NCBI GenBank assembly: GCA_023653055.1
Contig: JAMNXR010000009.1
Span: 1-64,000, forward strand
DNA length: 64,000 bases
Origin: Burkholderiaceae bacterium
GTDB lineage: Bacteria; Pseudomonadota; Gammaproteobacteria; Burkholderiales; Burkholderiaceae_B
Reading direction: 5' to 3'
The notes under the pieces: generated by a model
The model's database searches: none
What the model saw: the letters and a program-made list of their open reading frames with translations, nothing else
What the model was told of the DNA's origin: nothing
Shown here: positions 36,871 to 45,550 of the stretch, piece after piece
Layout of the letters: the number at the start of each line of letters is the position of its first letter
Position numbering within the stretch: position 1 is the first letter of the stretch
Translations under genes and position numbers: made by a program

Positions 36871-36980
36871 AACGATCTCCGATAGAACTGAGAGGATTGT
36901 GAGAAAAGATAACTAAAGAGTTTAGCTTTTTTGTGGCACGTCTTTTTAAAGAGGTGATGCACAAGAAAATCAGCCTTCAA

Positions 36981-37010
36981 ATGCTAATGCAAATACAGTC
37001 GTTTCGTCAA
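36981..37010 (-). promoter_or_regulatory. mdh: Predicted sigma-70 promoter of mdh
   Basis: On the minus strand, TTGACG (37010-37005) and TAGCAT (36986-36981) with an 18-base spacer, about 110 bases upstream of the mdh start. The operator-like element begins 2 bases upstream of the -35 box, the same spacing as at acnB. Confidence 0.5.
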
Positions 37011-37012
37011 CG

Positions 37013-37033
37013 ATCTTATATCTTATATAAGAC
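37013..37033. promoter_or_regulatory. 21-bp palindromic operator between mdh and the GntR gene (copy 2)
   Basis: ATCTTATA-N5-TATAAGAC, differing from the acnB copy only in the first base. It lies in the mdh/GntR divergent region, 67 bases before the GntR start, so it could control both directions. It contains the perfect 12-bp palindrome TCTTATATAAGA. Size and symmetry suit a GntR-family dimer, and the neighbouring GntR protein is the natural candidate. Confidence 0.7.
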
Positions 37034-37099
37034 ACAAGAGTGATGGACTTTCGACTAGGGTTATGCCACAATGTTGAATGATTTTTAAAAGCCATTCTG

Positions 37100-37870
37100 A
37101 TGTCTGATAGCGCTCAACCTCGTACTGCCTCAGCCGACTCTGGAACGAGTACGGCGGCCGCATTTAGTCCTCTTTACCAGCAGATTAAAGCTTTGCTGGT
37201 CAAGTCGCTCGATGCCGGTGAGTGGAAGCCCGGTGAGTCTATCCCGAGTGAGATCGAGTTGGCCGCGCGTTTTCAGGTGAGTCAGGGGACGGTGAGAAAA
37301 GCGGTTGATGAATTGGCGGGTCAAAATATTCTATTAAGACGTCAGGGCAAGGGTACCTTTGTCGCGACCCATCTCGAGCCGCGCGTGCGCTTCAGATTTT
37401 TGAGGCTTGCGCCGAACGAAGGGGCGCCTGAGCCCGCACAAAGCAAGATATTGGATTGTCGTCGCATCCGTGCGAATGCTGAAATTGCGCGTGCCCTAGA
37501 GATCAAGTCGGGTGAGCCTGTGGTGGCGATTCGTCGCGTGTTGTCATTCTCTAATGTCCCAACTGTGGTGGACGATATTTATTTGCCAGGAGCCTTATTT
37601 AAGGGTTTGACTGCAGATTTGTTAAATGACTACTCGGGGCCGCTTTACGGATTGTTTGAGTCTGAGTTTGATATCAGTATGGTGCGTGCCGATGAACAGC
37701 TGCGGGCTGTTGCCGCACCGGACGATATTGCACTTGCTCTTGGTTTGACGGCTGCAATACCCCTACTTTGTGTAGAGCGAATTTCCTTCACCTATGGAAA
37801 CCGTCCTGTAGAATTACGTATCGGTCATTATGTGACTAATGAGTATTATTATCGTAATAGTTTGAATTGA
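37100..37870 (+). CDS. GntR-family (HutC/UTRA-type) transcriptional regulator of the TCA cluster
   Basis: 256 residues. After a Ser/Ala-rich leader (1-22) comes the GntR winged helix at about 24-92: 'SPLYQQIKALLVKSLDAGEWKPGESIPSEIELAARFQVSQGTVRKAVDELAGQNILLRRQGKGTFVA'. The effector domain (about 95-250) resembles the UTRA fold, with 'RRVLSFSNVPTVVDDIYLP' and 'LLCVERISFTYGNRPVELRIGHYVTNEYYY'. The ligand is unknown; a TCA or propionate intermediate is a reasonable guess. It lies between mdh and sdhC, ends 90 bases before sdhC, and is next to one of two near-identical palindromes. Confidence 0.9.
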   Translation: MSDSAQPRTASADSGTSTAAAFSPLYQQIKALLVKSLDAGEWKPGESIPSEIELAARFQVSQGTVRKAVDELAGQNILLRRQGKGTFVATHLEPRVRFRFLRLAPNEGAPEPAQSKILDCRRIRANAEIARALEIKSGEPVVAIRRVLSFSNVPTVVDDIYLPGALFKGLTADLLNDYSGPLYGLFESEFDISMVRADEQLRAVAAPDDIALALGLTAAIPLLCVERISFTYGNRPVELRIGHYVTNEYYYRNSLN

Positions 37871-37960
37871 TTGACTTTTTTTATCGTTTTGCATGCAGTC
37901 TCACCATGAGTGAAAATAGCGTGTTTTCTCTTGTTTAACTGTTCTATGTTCGAGGTCGTT

Positions 37961-38371
37961 ATGTCTGACTCAGCTAACAAGCCGCGTCCTCAGTTCCGTA
38001 ACATTAATGTTATAGATTTGATGAAGTATCGCTTGCCGATGGCCGGTAAAGTTTCCATTCTTCATCGCGTGAGTGGAGCGTTACTCTTTTTGTGTCTGCC
38101 ACTCTTAATTGCATTGTTTGCAATGAGTTTCGTGAGCCAATCTGGGTTCAATGCAATGGCAATGGTCATTGGCCACCCCATCGTTAAGTTGATTCTTTTG
38201 GTCCTGATCTGGGGTTACTTGCATCACTTCTGTGCGGGTATTCGTTACTTGATCCTTGACCTGCATATCGGTTTGGACAAAGAATCTGCCGCGAAGAGCG
38301 CAAGTCTTGTCATGGGCGTGAGCTTGGCGCTTACTTTTGTCTTTGGTCTCAAATTATTCGGAGTGTGGTGA
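37961..38371 (+). CDS. sdhC: Succinate dehydrogenase cytochrome b556 subunit
   Basis: 136 residues with three membrane helices and the SdhC motif 'MAGKVSILHRVSGALLFLCLPLLIALF' (residues about 27-53), which contributes to quinone and haem binding. The haem-ligand His is probably in 'GYLHHFCAGIRYLILDLHIG'. The start is ATG at 37961, preceded by GAGG at a suitable distance; longer readings at 37910 or 37946 are less likely. A TTGACT box at 37871-37876 may belong to its promoter. It overlaps sdhD by one base (TGATG). Confidence 0.93.
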   Translation: MSDSANKPRPQFRNINVIDLMKYRLPMAGKVSILHRVSGALLFLCLPLLIALFAMSFVSQSGFNAMAMVIGHPIVKLILLVLIWGYLHHFCAGIRYLILDLHIGLDKESAAKSASLVMGVSLALTFVFGLKLFGVW

Positions 38372-38754
38372 TGGTTCCCGTCGAAAAAATCGGTCCCAAG
38401 CGTCTGGTAGTTGGCGCACACTACGGCACTGGCGAGTACATCGCTCAACGTGTCACGGCCATTATTCTTGCTGTCTACACGCTTGTACTGTTGGTCGGTA
38501 TCCTCACGATGCCTGGCTTTACGTATGAAGGTTGGAAAAATCTCTTCACGTTCACCGTGTTGTTCATGCCGTTAGGACAAATCCTCGCTTCGCTCGCAAT
38601 GTTTTCGCTTGCCTGGCATGCCTGGATTGGTGTGCGCGACATTTGGATGGACTATATCAAGCCCGTAGGCCTTCGCCTTTTTTTGCTGGTGTTGACAATT
38701 TTGTGGTTAGTTGGATCGGTCGTGTACTTTGTACACATCCTTTGGAGAAATTAA
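38371..38754 (+). CDS. sdhD: Succinate dehydrogenase membrane anchor subunit
   Basis: 127 residues with three transmembrane helices: 'VTAIILAVYTLVLLVGILTMPGF', 'FTFTVLFMPLGQILASLAMFSLAWHAWIGVRDIWMDYI' and 'LRLFLLVLTILWLVGSVVYFVHIL'. The 'AWHAWIGVRDIWMDYIKP' segment is the SdhD signature with the haem-ligand His. Together with SdhC it anchors SdhAB and forms the ubiquinone site. The ATG at 38371 overlaps the sdhC stop. Confidence 0.93.
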   Translation: MVPVEKIGPKRLVVGAHYGTGEYIAQRVTAIILAVYTLVLLVGILTMPGFTYEGWKNLFTFTVLFMPLGQILASLAMFSLAWHAWIGVRDIWMDYIKPVGLRLFLLVLTILWLVGSVVYFVHILWRN

Positions 38755-38757
38755 GCC

Positions 38758-40536
38758 GTGGCATCAGTCAAATCAAATTTACCGCGCCGTCAATTTGACG
38801 TCGTGGTCGTGGGTGCCGGCGGAGCCGGTATGCGTTGCTCGCTTCAACTCGCAAATGCGGGCTTGTCCGTTGCAGTGCTTTCAAAGGTCTTTCCAACACG
38901 CTCGCACACCGTTGCGGCGCAAGGTGGTATTGGTGCCTCTTTAGGCAACATGAGCGAAGACAATTGGTACTGGCACATGTACGACACCGTTAAGGGTTCG
39001 GATTGGCTGGGTGACCAAGATGCAATCGAATTCATGTGTCGCGAAGCACCCAATGCTGTGTATGAGCTCGAGCATATGGGTATGCCTTTTGACCGTAATC
39101 CTGACGGCACGATTTATCAGCGTCCGTTCGGTGGTCACACCGCCAATTTTGGTGAAAAGCCCGTCCAGCGTGCCTGTGCCGCTGCCGACCGTACAGGCCA
39201 TGCGCTTTTGCACACGCTCTATCAGCGTAACGTTGCTTCACGCACACAGTTTTTCGTAGAGTGGCTGGCGCTTGATCTTATCCGTAACGATGCTGGCGAC
39301 GTGTTAGGCGTCACTGCGCTCGAAATGGAAACGGGTGAGATTTACATATTTGAAGCCAAGACAACGGTGATTGCAACCGGCGGTGCAGGGCGTATTTGGG
39401 CGGCATCGACCAACGCCTTCATCAATACGGGTGACGGAATGGGTATGTGCGCTCGTGCGGGCATTCCCATGATGGATATGGAATTTTGGCAGTTTCACCC
39501 CACGGGCGTAGCCGGTGCGGGAGTGCTGATTACTGAAGGTGTGCGCGGAGAGGGCGGTATCCTCCTCAACAAGGATGGCGAGCGCTTCATGGAGCGTTAT
39601 GCCCCAACCTTGAAAGACTTGGCTCCGCGCGATTTTATCTCGCGTTGTATGGACCAGGAAATTAAAGAAGGTCGTGGCTGTGGACCGGACGGTGCTTACG
39701 TGCATCTCAAGCTCGACCACCTCGGCGCCGATGTGATCAACAAGCGCTTGCCTTCGATTCTAGAAATCGGACATAAGTTTGCCAACGTTGATGCCACTAA
39801 AGAGCCAATTCCTGTTGTCCCAACTATCCATTATCAGATGGGCGGCATACCTTGTAACTACAATGGTCAGGTCACCACGTGGGACGGCAAACAGGCAAAT
39901 ATTGTCAATGGCCTTTATGCGATCGGCGAGTGCTCGGCGACTTCTGTGCACGGTGCGAACCGCTTGGGAACCAACTCCTTGTTGGATCTGATCGTGTTTG
40001 GTCGTGCAGCAGGCAACCACATTGTTGCGGCACACCCTGAGCGTCAGCATGCTCACCAGCCATTGCCACAAGAGTCGGTGGACTTTTCACTTGATCGGGT
40101 TAACAAACTCGAGCAGCGTAAAACGGGTGAAAAAGCACAAGTCGTGGGTAATGAAATTCGCAATGCCATGCAACAGCACTGTGGCGTGTTCCGCACGATG
40201 GCTTCTCTCAAAGAAGGCGTGGCAAAGATCGATGCTTTGGCCGAGAAAGTCGATAACATCGCTTTCCAGGACAAGTCCAAGGTCTTTAATACTGCACGGA
40301 TTGAGGCGCTCGAACTGAGCAACATGATCGAAGTGGCACGTTCGACGATTCACTCAGCGGCAGCACGCACGGAAAGTCGTGGTGCGCACGCGTTGGATGA
40401 TTTCCCGACACGTGATGATGACAATTGGATCAAACACACGCTGTGGTATTCGGAAGGCAATCGCCTCGATTACAAGCCTGTGCAGATGCAGCCACTCACA
40501 GTCGAAAGCTTCCCGCCCAAGACCCGTACATTCTAA
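38758..40536 (+). CDS. sdhA: Succinate dehydrogenase flavoprotein subunit
   Basis: 592 residues. It oxidises succinate to fumarate with covalently bound FAD. Visible are the dinucleotide motif 'FDVVVVGAGGAGMRCSLQLANAG', the flavinylated His50 in 'PTRSHTVAAQGGIGASLGN', the active-site segment 'EFWQFHPTGVAGAGVLITEGVRGEGG', and 'GECSATSVHGANRLGTNSLLDLIVFGRAAG'. The start is GTG at 38758, 3 bases after sdhD. Length and motifs are fully typical. FAD attachment is helped by SdhE, encoded two genes downstream. Confidence 0.97.
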   Translation: MASVKSNLPRRQFDVVVVGAGGAGMRCSLQLANAGLSVAVLSKVFPTRSHTVAAQGGIGASLGNMSEDNWYWHMYDTVKGSDWLGDQDAIEFMCREAPNAVYELEHMGMPFDRNPDGTIYQRPFGGHTANFGEKPVQRACAAADRTGHALLHTLYQRNVASRTQFFVEWLALDLIRNDAGDVLGVTALEMETGEIYIFEAKTTVIATGGAGRIWAASTNAFINTGDGMGMCARAGIPMMDMEFWQFHPTGVAGAGVLITEGVRGEGGILLNKDGERFMERYAPTLKDLAPRDFISRCMDQEIKEGRGCGPDGAYVHLKLDHLGADVINKRLPSILEIGHKFANVDATKEPIPVVPTIHYQMGGIPCNYNGQVTTWDGKQANIVNGLYAIGECSATSVHGANRLGTNSLLDLIVFGRAAGNHIVAAHPERQHAHQPLPQESVDFSLDRVNKLEQRKTGEKAQVVGNEIRNAMQQHCGVFRTMASLKEGVAKIDALAEKVDNIAFQDKSKVFNTARIEALELSNMIEVARSTIHSAAARTESRGAHALDDFPTRDDDNWIKHTLWYSEGNRLDYKPVQMQPLTVESFPPKTRTF

Positions 40537-40558
40537 GTCAGGATATCTGGAATAAATC

Positions 40559-41275
40559 ATGAGCAAAAAACGCATCGTGAAGTTTGAAATTTACCGCTAC
40601 GATCCTGACAAGGATGAGCGTCCATACATGCAAAAACTCGAAGTTGAGTTGCAGCCTACTGACAAGATGTTGCTGGATGCGTTGATCCGCATCAAGATGG
40701 ATGTCGATGACAGCTTGGCACTTCGCCGTTCATGCCGCGAAGGCGTGTGTGGCTCAGATGCAATGAACATCAATGGTAAAAACGGACTGGCCTGCACAAC
40801 CAACATGCTCGAGCTCAAAGAGCCTGTGGTCTTGCGCCCACTTCCAGGTCTGCCAGTGATTCGCGATCTGATCGTCGACATGACGCAATTCTTTAACCAA
40901 TACCACTCTATTCGTCCGTATTTGATCAACGACACGCCACCGCCCGAAAAAGAGCGCTTGCAGTCGCCTGAGGCGCGCGAAGAGCTGGATGGTTTGTACG
41001 AGTGTATTTTGTGCGCCTGTTGCTCGACCTCGTGCCCATCATTTTGGTGGAATCCCGACAAGTTCGTGGGTCCTGCAGGATTGTTACAAGCGTATCGTTT
41101 TATTGCAGATACCCGCGATCATGCCACGGCTGAGCGTCTCGATAACCTCGAAGACCCATACCGCTTGTTCCGTTGCCACACAATCATGAATTGTGTGGAC
41201 GTGTGTCCAAAAGGTCTAAACCCATCGCGCGCGATAGGTAAGATTAAAGAAATGCTTGTGCGTCGTACGGTTTAA
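40559..41275 (+). CDS. sdhB: Succinate dehydrogenase iron-sulfur subunit
   Basis: 238 residues carrying three clusters: the [2Fe-2S] site in 'SCREGVCGSDAMNINGKNGLAC', the [4Fe-4S] site in 'CILCACCSTSCPSFWW', and the [3Fe-4S] site in 'CHTIMNCVDVCPKGLNP'. It passes electrons from SdhA to quinone. It begins 22 bases after sdhA and precedes sdhE by 12 bases. Confidence 0.97.
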   Translation: MSKKRIVKFEIYRYDPDKDERPYMQKLEVELQPTDKMLLDALIRIKMDVDDSLALRRSCREGVCGSDAMNINGKNGLACTTNMLELKEPVVLRPLPGLPVIRDLIVDMTQFFNQYHSIRPYLINDTPPPEKERLQSPEAREELDGLYECILCACCSTSCPSFWWNPDKFVGPAGLLQAYRFIADTRDHATAERLDNLEDPYRLFRCHTIMNCVDVCPKGLNPSRAIGKIKEMLVRRTV

Positions 41276-41287
41276 CAAAGAGCTCAA

Positions 41288-41548
41288 ATGGGAACGATAT
41301 CAGATCAGGATCGGATTAGGTTACGTTGGCGTGCTAGACGCGGCCTACTGGAAAATGATCTGATTCTTACCCAGTACCTCGATACCTATCAAGCAGATTT
41401 GACAGACGTCGAAGTCGGCGCGTTGACTCAGCTGTTTGAAATCTCAGATAACGAGCTGTTAGACTTACTTTTAGGTCGTGTTGAGCCCGAGGGGGCGCTT
41501 GACCGACCCGCAGTCAAGATGGTGCTTGCGCAGATACGCGCGGCATAG
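41288..41548 (+). CDS. sdhE: Succinate dehydrogenase assembly factor 2 (FAD assembly)
   Basis: 86 residues with the family motif 'RARRGLLENDLILTQYLDTY', which includes the conserved RGxxE needed for FAD attachment to SdhA. The ending '...LTQLFEISDNELLDLLLGRVEP' is also typical. It sits between sdhB and gltA as in many proteobacteria, giving a full sdhCDAB-sdhE unit. Confidence 0.93.
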   Translation: MGTISDQDRIRLRWRARRGLLENDLILTQYLDTYQADLTDVEVGALTQLFEISDNELLDLLLGRVEPEGALDRPAVKMVLAQIRAA

Positions 41549-41593
41549 ACAGCATTTTGCCTTGCTAACCAAATATAAACGAAGGAATTACGT

Positions 41594-42895
41594 ATGAAAC
41601 TGTCCGACAATAAAGCCACGTTATCGTTTTCAGACGGTAGCCCTTCGGTTGATTTTCCCATGTACGACGGCAGCGTCGGCCCACAGGTGATCGACATTCG
41701 TAAGCTTTACGGTCAGACCGGTTTGTTTACGTACGACCCGGGCTTTTTATCGACCGCTTCGTGTACTTCTAACATCACATATATCGATGGTGACAAGGGC
41801 GAGCTACTTTATCGTGGCTATCCTATCGAAGAGCTCGCAGTCAATTGCGATTTTATGGATATCAGTTACCTGATTCTGAATGGCGAGTTGCCAGACCCAA
41901 AGCAGAAGACTGATTTTGATACGCTTGTAACGCGTCATACGATGGTCAACGAGCAGATGCATTTTTTCCTGCGTGGTTTCCGTCGTGACGCGCACCCGAT
42001 GGCTGTCTTGACTGGCTTGGTGGGTGCACTTTCAGCTTTCTACCACGACTCGACAGATATCACCAACCCGCATCATCGCCATGTTTCGGCCATTCGTCTG
42101 ATCGCCAAGATGCCGACTCTTGTTGCCATGGCATACAAGTACTCGCAAGGCCAGCCCTACATCTACCCACAGAACAATCTTTCATACACGGGTAACTTCC
42201 TGCGTATGATGTTCGCAACACCTTGCGAAGAGTACGTGGTCAATCCAGTCGTCGAGCGCGCGCTCGATCGCATCTTTATTTTGCACGCTGACCACGAGCA
42301 AAATGCTTCAACTTCCACTGTTCGTTTGTGTGGATCTTCAGGTACCAATCCTTTTGCAGCGATTGCTTCGGGTGTCGCTTGTTTGTGGGGTCCCGCTCAC
42401 GGTGGCGCCAACGAAGCATGTTTGCAGATGCTCGAAGAGTTGCAGGCCAAAGGCGGCATGTCAAAAGTTGGCGAGTTCATGGAGCAGGTCAAAGACAAAA
42501 ACTCCGGCGTGCGTCTGATGGGTTTTGGTCATCGTGTTTACAAAAACTACGATCCACGCGCCAAGCTTATGCAGCAAACTTGCAAGGAAGTGTTGGCAGC
42601 CTTGGGTCTGGAAAACGACCCTCTGTTCAAACTTGCGATGGAAGTCGAGCGTATTGCGCTTGAGGATCCTTACTTTGTTGAGCGTAAGCTGTATCCAAAC
42701 GTTGACTTCTACTCTGGTATTGTTCAGCGCGCGATCGGTGTGCCAACAGCACTGTTTACTGCGATTTTCGCTTTGGCTCGTACCGTGGGCTGGATTGCGC
42801 AATGGAATGAAATGATTTCTGACCCAGAGTACAAGATTGGCCGTCCTCGCCAGCTGTACCAAGGTTCAGTGTCACGTTCGGTTCCAAAGCGATAG
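41594..42895 (+). CDS. gltA: Citrate synthase (hexameric, type II)
   Basis: 433 residues with an N-terminal beta domain of the NADH-sensitive Gram-negative type ('[60 protein letters not shown]'). Catalytic residues: His in '[22 protein letters not shown]', His in '[15 protein letters not shown]', and Asp in '[18 protein letters not shown]'. It condenses acetyl-CoA with oxaloacetate. It lies 45 bases after sdhE and ends the block at a terminator. PrpC, its paralogue for propionyl-CoA, is about 7 kb away. Confidence 0.97.
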   Translation: MKLSDNKATLSFSDGSPSVDFPMYDGSVGPQVIDIRKLYGQTGLFTYDPGFLSTASCTSNITYIDGDKGELLYRGYPIEELAVNCDFMDISYLILNGELPDPKQKTDFDTLVTRHTMVNEQMHFFLRGFRRDAHPMAVLTGLVGALSAFYHDSTDITNPHHRHVSAIRLIAKMPTLVAMAYKYSQGQPYIYPQNNLSYTGNFLRMMFATPCEEYVVNPVVERALDRIFILHADHEQNASTSTVRLCGSSGTNPFAAIASGVACLWGPAHGGANEACLQMLEELQAKGGMSKVGEFMEQVKDKNSGVRLMGFGHRVYKNYDPRAKLMQQTCKEVLAALGLENDPLFKLAMEVERIALEDPYFVERKLYPNVDFYSGIVQRAIGVPTALFTAIFALARTVGWIAQWNEMISDPEYKIGRPRQLYQGSVSRSVPKR

Positions 42896-42920
42896 ACATT
42901 TAAAATATCTTTTCAATGAA

Positions 42921-42950
42921 AAACGCCTGAATATTCAGGCGTTTTTTTTC
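42921..42950 (+). terminator. gltA: Terminator after gltA, probably bidirectional
   Basis: AAACGCCTGA (42921-42930) and TCAGGCGTTT (42935-42944) with loop ATAT, followed by TTTTTTC. A run of A on the other side makes it usable for maeB as well. Confidence 0.9.
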
Positions 42951-42999
42951 GTCTGGAGCGCGCACCCAAGCGCTGACTCCTAACGGACATTCATGCAAG

Positions 43000-45294
43000 T
43001 TAGCGTTGTTCTGCTTCCATCTGCGCATCAATCACGGCCAAAGCGGTCATGTTGATCACGCGACGCACAGTGGCGCTGTTTGTCAAGATATGAACTGGAC
43101 GCGCCGCACCCAACAAAACAGGACCCATTGCAACGCCGTTACTCCCTGTCATCTTCAACAGGTTATACGTGACGTTACCGGTATCGAGGTTCGGCATGAC
43201 CAAAAGATTGGCGCTACCTTTCAAGGTGCTGTCAGGATAATTTGCCGTCCGGATCGACTCAGAAAGCGCAGAGTCTGCATGCATCTCACCATCTACTTCG
43301 AGCGAAGGTGCGCGCTCACCAATGAGCTGTCGCGCGTGCGCCATTTTGCGTGATGAAGCCGTTGGACGACTTCCAAAGTTTGAGTGTGAGACCAAGGCGA
43401 TTTTTGGAACGATGCCAAAACTGCGCATTTTATTTGCAGCCTGCACGGTCATATCTGCCACTTGCTCGGCAGAGGGGTCTTCGTTGACGTGTGTATCGCA
43501 AATGAACAAAGTCTGCTCGGGAAGCATCAGCACATTCATCGCTGCAAAGGTCGTGGCACCTTTTTTCAAACCAATGACGTCTTCAACATACTGCAGCTGA
43601 TTATCGAAACGGCTACCAATGCCACACAGCACTGCGTCGGCATCGCCGCGCTTGAGGAGCAATACGGCGATAAGGGTGTTGTGCTTGCGCACCATTGCTT
43701 TCGCGACTGTAGGCGTTACACCCTCGCGACCCTTGATACGGTAATACTCCTGCCACGACTCGTTAAAGCGGGCATCATCCTCTGGATCTACAATTTCAAT
43801 ATTTTTACCGACCTCTAAACGCAAGCCCATTTTCTGGATGCGCATATTGATCACCGATGGACGACCAATGAGTATCGGAAAGGCGATTTTTTCGTCAGAC
43901 ACTGTTTGAGCCGCACGCAAGACACGCTCATCTTCACCATCCGCGTAAATCACGCGCTTAGGCGCACGTTTCGCTTGCGTGAAGAGTGGGCTCATGAGCT
44001 GTCCAGAGTGGTAGACCATTGCCTGGAGTTTGGCTTTGTAGGCCTCCATGTCTTGAATAGGTCTACGCGCCACACCAGAGTCGGCTGCGGCTTGCGCAAC
44101 GGCTGGAGCAATCTGCACGATCAATCTAGGATCAAAAGGCTTAGGAATAATGTAGTCCGGCCCAAAGGTCAGATCTTGACCTGCGTAGGCTTGCGCAACT
44201 TCGTCGCTCTGCTCGGCCTCTGCAAGTTCGGCAATCGCCTTGACGCAAGCAAGCTTCATGGCCTCGGTAATGCTGCTCGCCCCGGCATCCAGGGCGCCAC
44301 GGAAAATAAACGGGAAACAGAGGACGTTGTTGACCTGATTCGGGTAGTCGGAGCGACCCGTGGCAATAATGCAATCTGGACGCGCTGCTTTTGCAATTTC
44401 AGGGCGGATTTCGGGTTCAGGGTTTGCCAATGCCAAAATCAAGGGCTTCGTGCCCATGCTCGTGACCATTTCCGCATTTACGACACCAGGCGCGGAGCAG
44501 CCCAAAAATACGTCGGCGCCCACCATTGCTTCCGCAAGCGTGCGAAGTGCTGTTTTTTGTGCATAGCGTTTTTTATTTTCTTCCATCTGTGTATCTCGGC
44601 CTTCATAAATCACCCCACGCGAGTCACAGACAAAAATATGTTCTTTTTTGATACCGAGATGGACAAGCAAGTCCAAGCAGGCAATCGATGCCGCACCGGC
44701 GCCAGACACGACCAGTTTGACCTGATCCATTTTTTTACCTACGACCTTCAGGCCGTTCATGATCGCAGCCGAGGAGATGATAGCTGTGCCATGCTGGTCA
44801 TCATGAAAAACCGGGATTTTCATTCGCTCGCGCAGCTTTTTCTCAATATAAAAGCACTCGGGCGCCTTGATATCTTCGAGGTTGATACCGCCAAGGGTAG
44901 GCTCGAGGGCTGCGATGATATCTACGAGTTTGTCCGGGTCGGTTTCTGCAAGTTCGATATCAAACACATCGATCCCGGCAAATTTCTTGAATAAACAGCC
45001 TTTGCCCTCCATGACGGGTTTGGATGCCAAAGGACCGATGTTGCCAAGCCCCAATACGGCCGTGCCATTCGTGATGACGGCAACCAAATTGGAGCGTGAG
45101 GTGTATTTTGCCGCGGCCTCTTCGCCTCCCTCGTGGATGGCCATACACGCTGCCGCAACGCCAGGGGAGTATGCGAGGGACAAGTCATCCTGATTCGCGA
45201 GAGGCTTGGTCGGCGTGACCGAAATTTTCCCAGGGGTGGGATAGGCGTGGTAATCGAGGGCGCGCTTGGCGAAGTTGTCTTCCATGGATCTCAT
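43000..45294 (-). CDS. maeB: NADP-dependent malic enzyme with phosphotransacetylase-like domain
   Basis: 764 residues. The malic N-terminal domain covers about 1-160 ('[19 protein letters not shown]', '[42 protein letters not shown]'), and the NADP-binding domain about 165-415 ('[20 protein letters not shown]'). The C-terminal phosphotransacetylase-like domain (about 430-760, '[33 protein letters not shown]') is regulatory in MaeB-type enzymes. It decarboxylates malate to pyruvate, yielding NADPH and draining the TCA cycle. A second Met at 45285 is an alternative start. It is convergent with gltA and divergent from sucA. Confidence 0.95.
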   Translation of the reverse strand: MRSMEDNFAKRALDYHAYPTPGKISVTPTKPLANQDDLSLAYSPGVAAACMAIHEGGEEAAAKYTSRSNLVAVITNGTAVLGLGNIGPLASKPVMEGKGCLFKKFAGIDVFDIELAETDPDKLVDIIAALEPTLGGINLEDIKAPECFYIEKKLRERMKIPVFHDDQHGTAIISSAAIMNGLKVVGKKMDQVKLVVSGAGAASIACLDLLVHLGIKKEHIFVCDSRGVIYEGRDTQMEENKKRYAQKTALRTLAEAMVGADVFLGCSAPGVVNAEMVTSMGTKPLILALANPEPEIRPEIAKAARPDCIIATGRSDYPNQVNNVLCFPFIFRGALDAGASSITEAMKLACVKAIAELAEAEQSDEVAQAYAGQDLTFGPDYIIPKPFDPRLIVQIAPAVAQAAADSGVARRPIQDMEAYKAKLQAMVYHSGQLMSPLFTQAKRAPKRVIYADGEDERVLRAAQTVSDEKIAFPILIGRPSVINMRIQKMGLRLEVGKNIEIVDPEDDARFNESWQEYYRIKGREGVTPTVAKAMVRKHNTLIAVLLLKRGDADAVLCGIGSRFDNQLQYVEDVIGLKKGATTFAAMNVLMLPEQTLFICDTHVNEDPSAEQVADMTVQAANKMRSFGIVPKIALVSHSNFGSRPTASSRKMAHARQLIGERAPSLEVDGEMHADSALSESIRTANYPDSTLKGSANLLVMPNLDTGNVTYNLLKMTGSNGVAMGPVLLGAARPVHILTNSATVRRVINMTALAVIDAQMEAEQR

Positions 45295-45550
45295 CTATGC
45301 GTCAGGGGAAAAGGTGACACCTAGCTTACAGGCAAGCGCACGATTCGGCTTAAATTTCACATATTTTTCGATTTTGCGGTGCAGCATATGGAGGAACCAC
45401 GAATGGCTTGGGGTTATACTAATGTGCCGGCTCTTAAGGCTTTTAAATAACCGCCTTCTGCCCCGCTATCCGCAAATCGGTTTGGCCGAGAAAACGGAAG
45501 GTATTCCTGCATCGTAACGGGTGAAACATCCGAATAGGTGAAGCGCTAAA

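Noticed and set aside
43906-44994. 362-residue plus-strand reading frame
   Set aside because: Antisense to maeB; rich in Arg, Cys and His, as expected from a shadow frame.
45295-45550. Riboswitch or small RNA in the maeB-sucA gap
   Set aside because: No conserved fold, strong hairpin or terminator could be recognised. A TTATACT box near 45414 lacks a matching -35.
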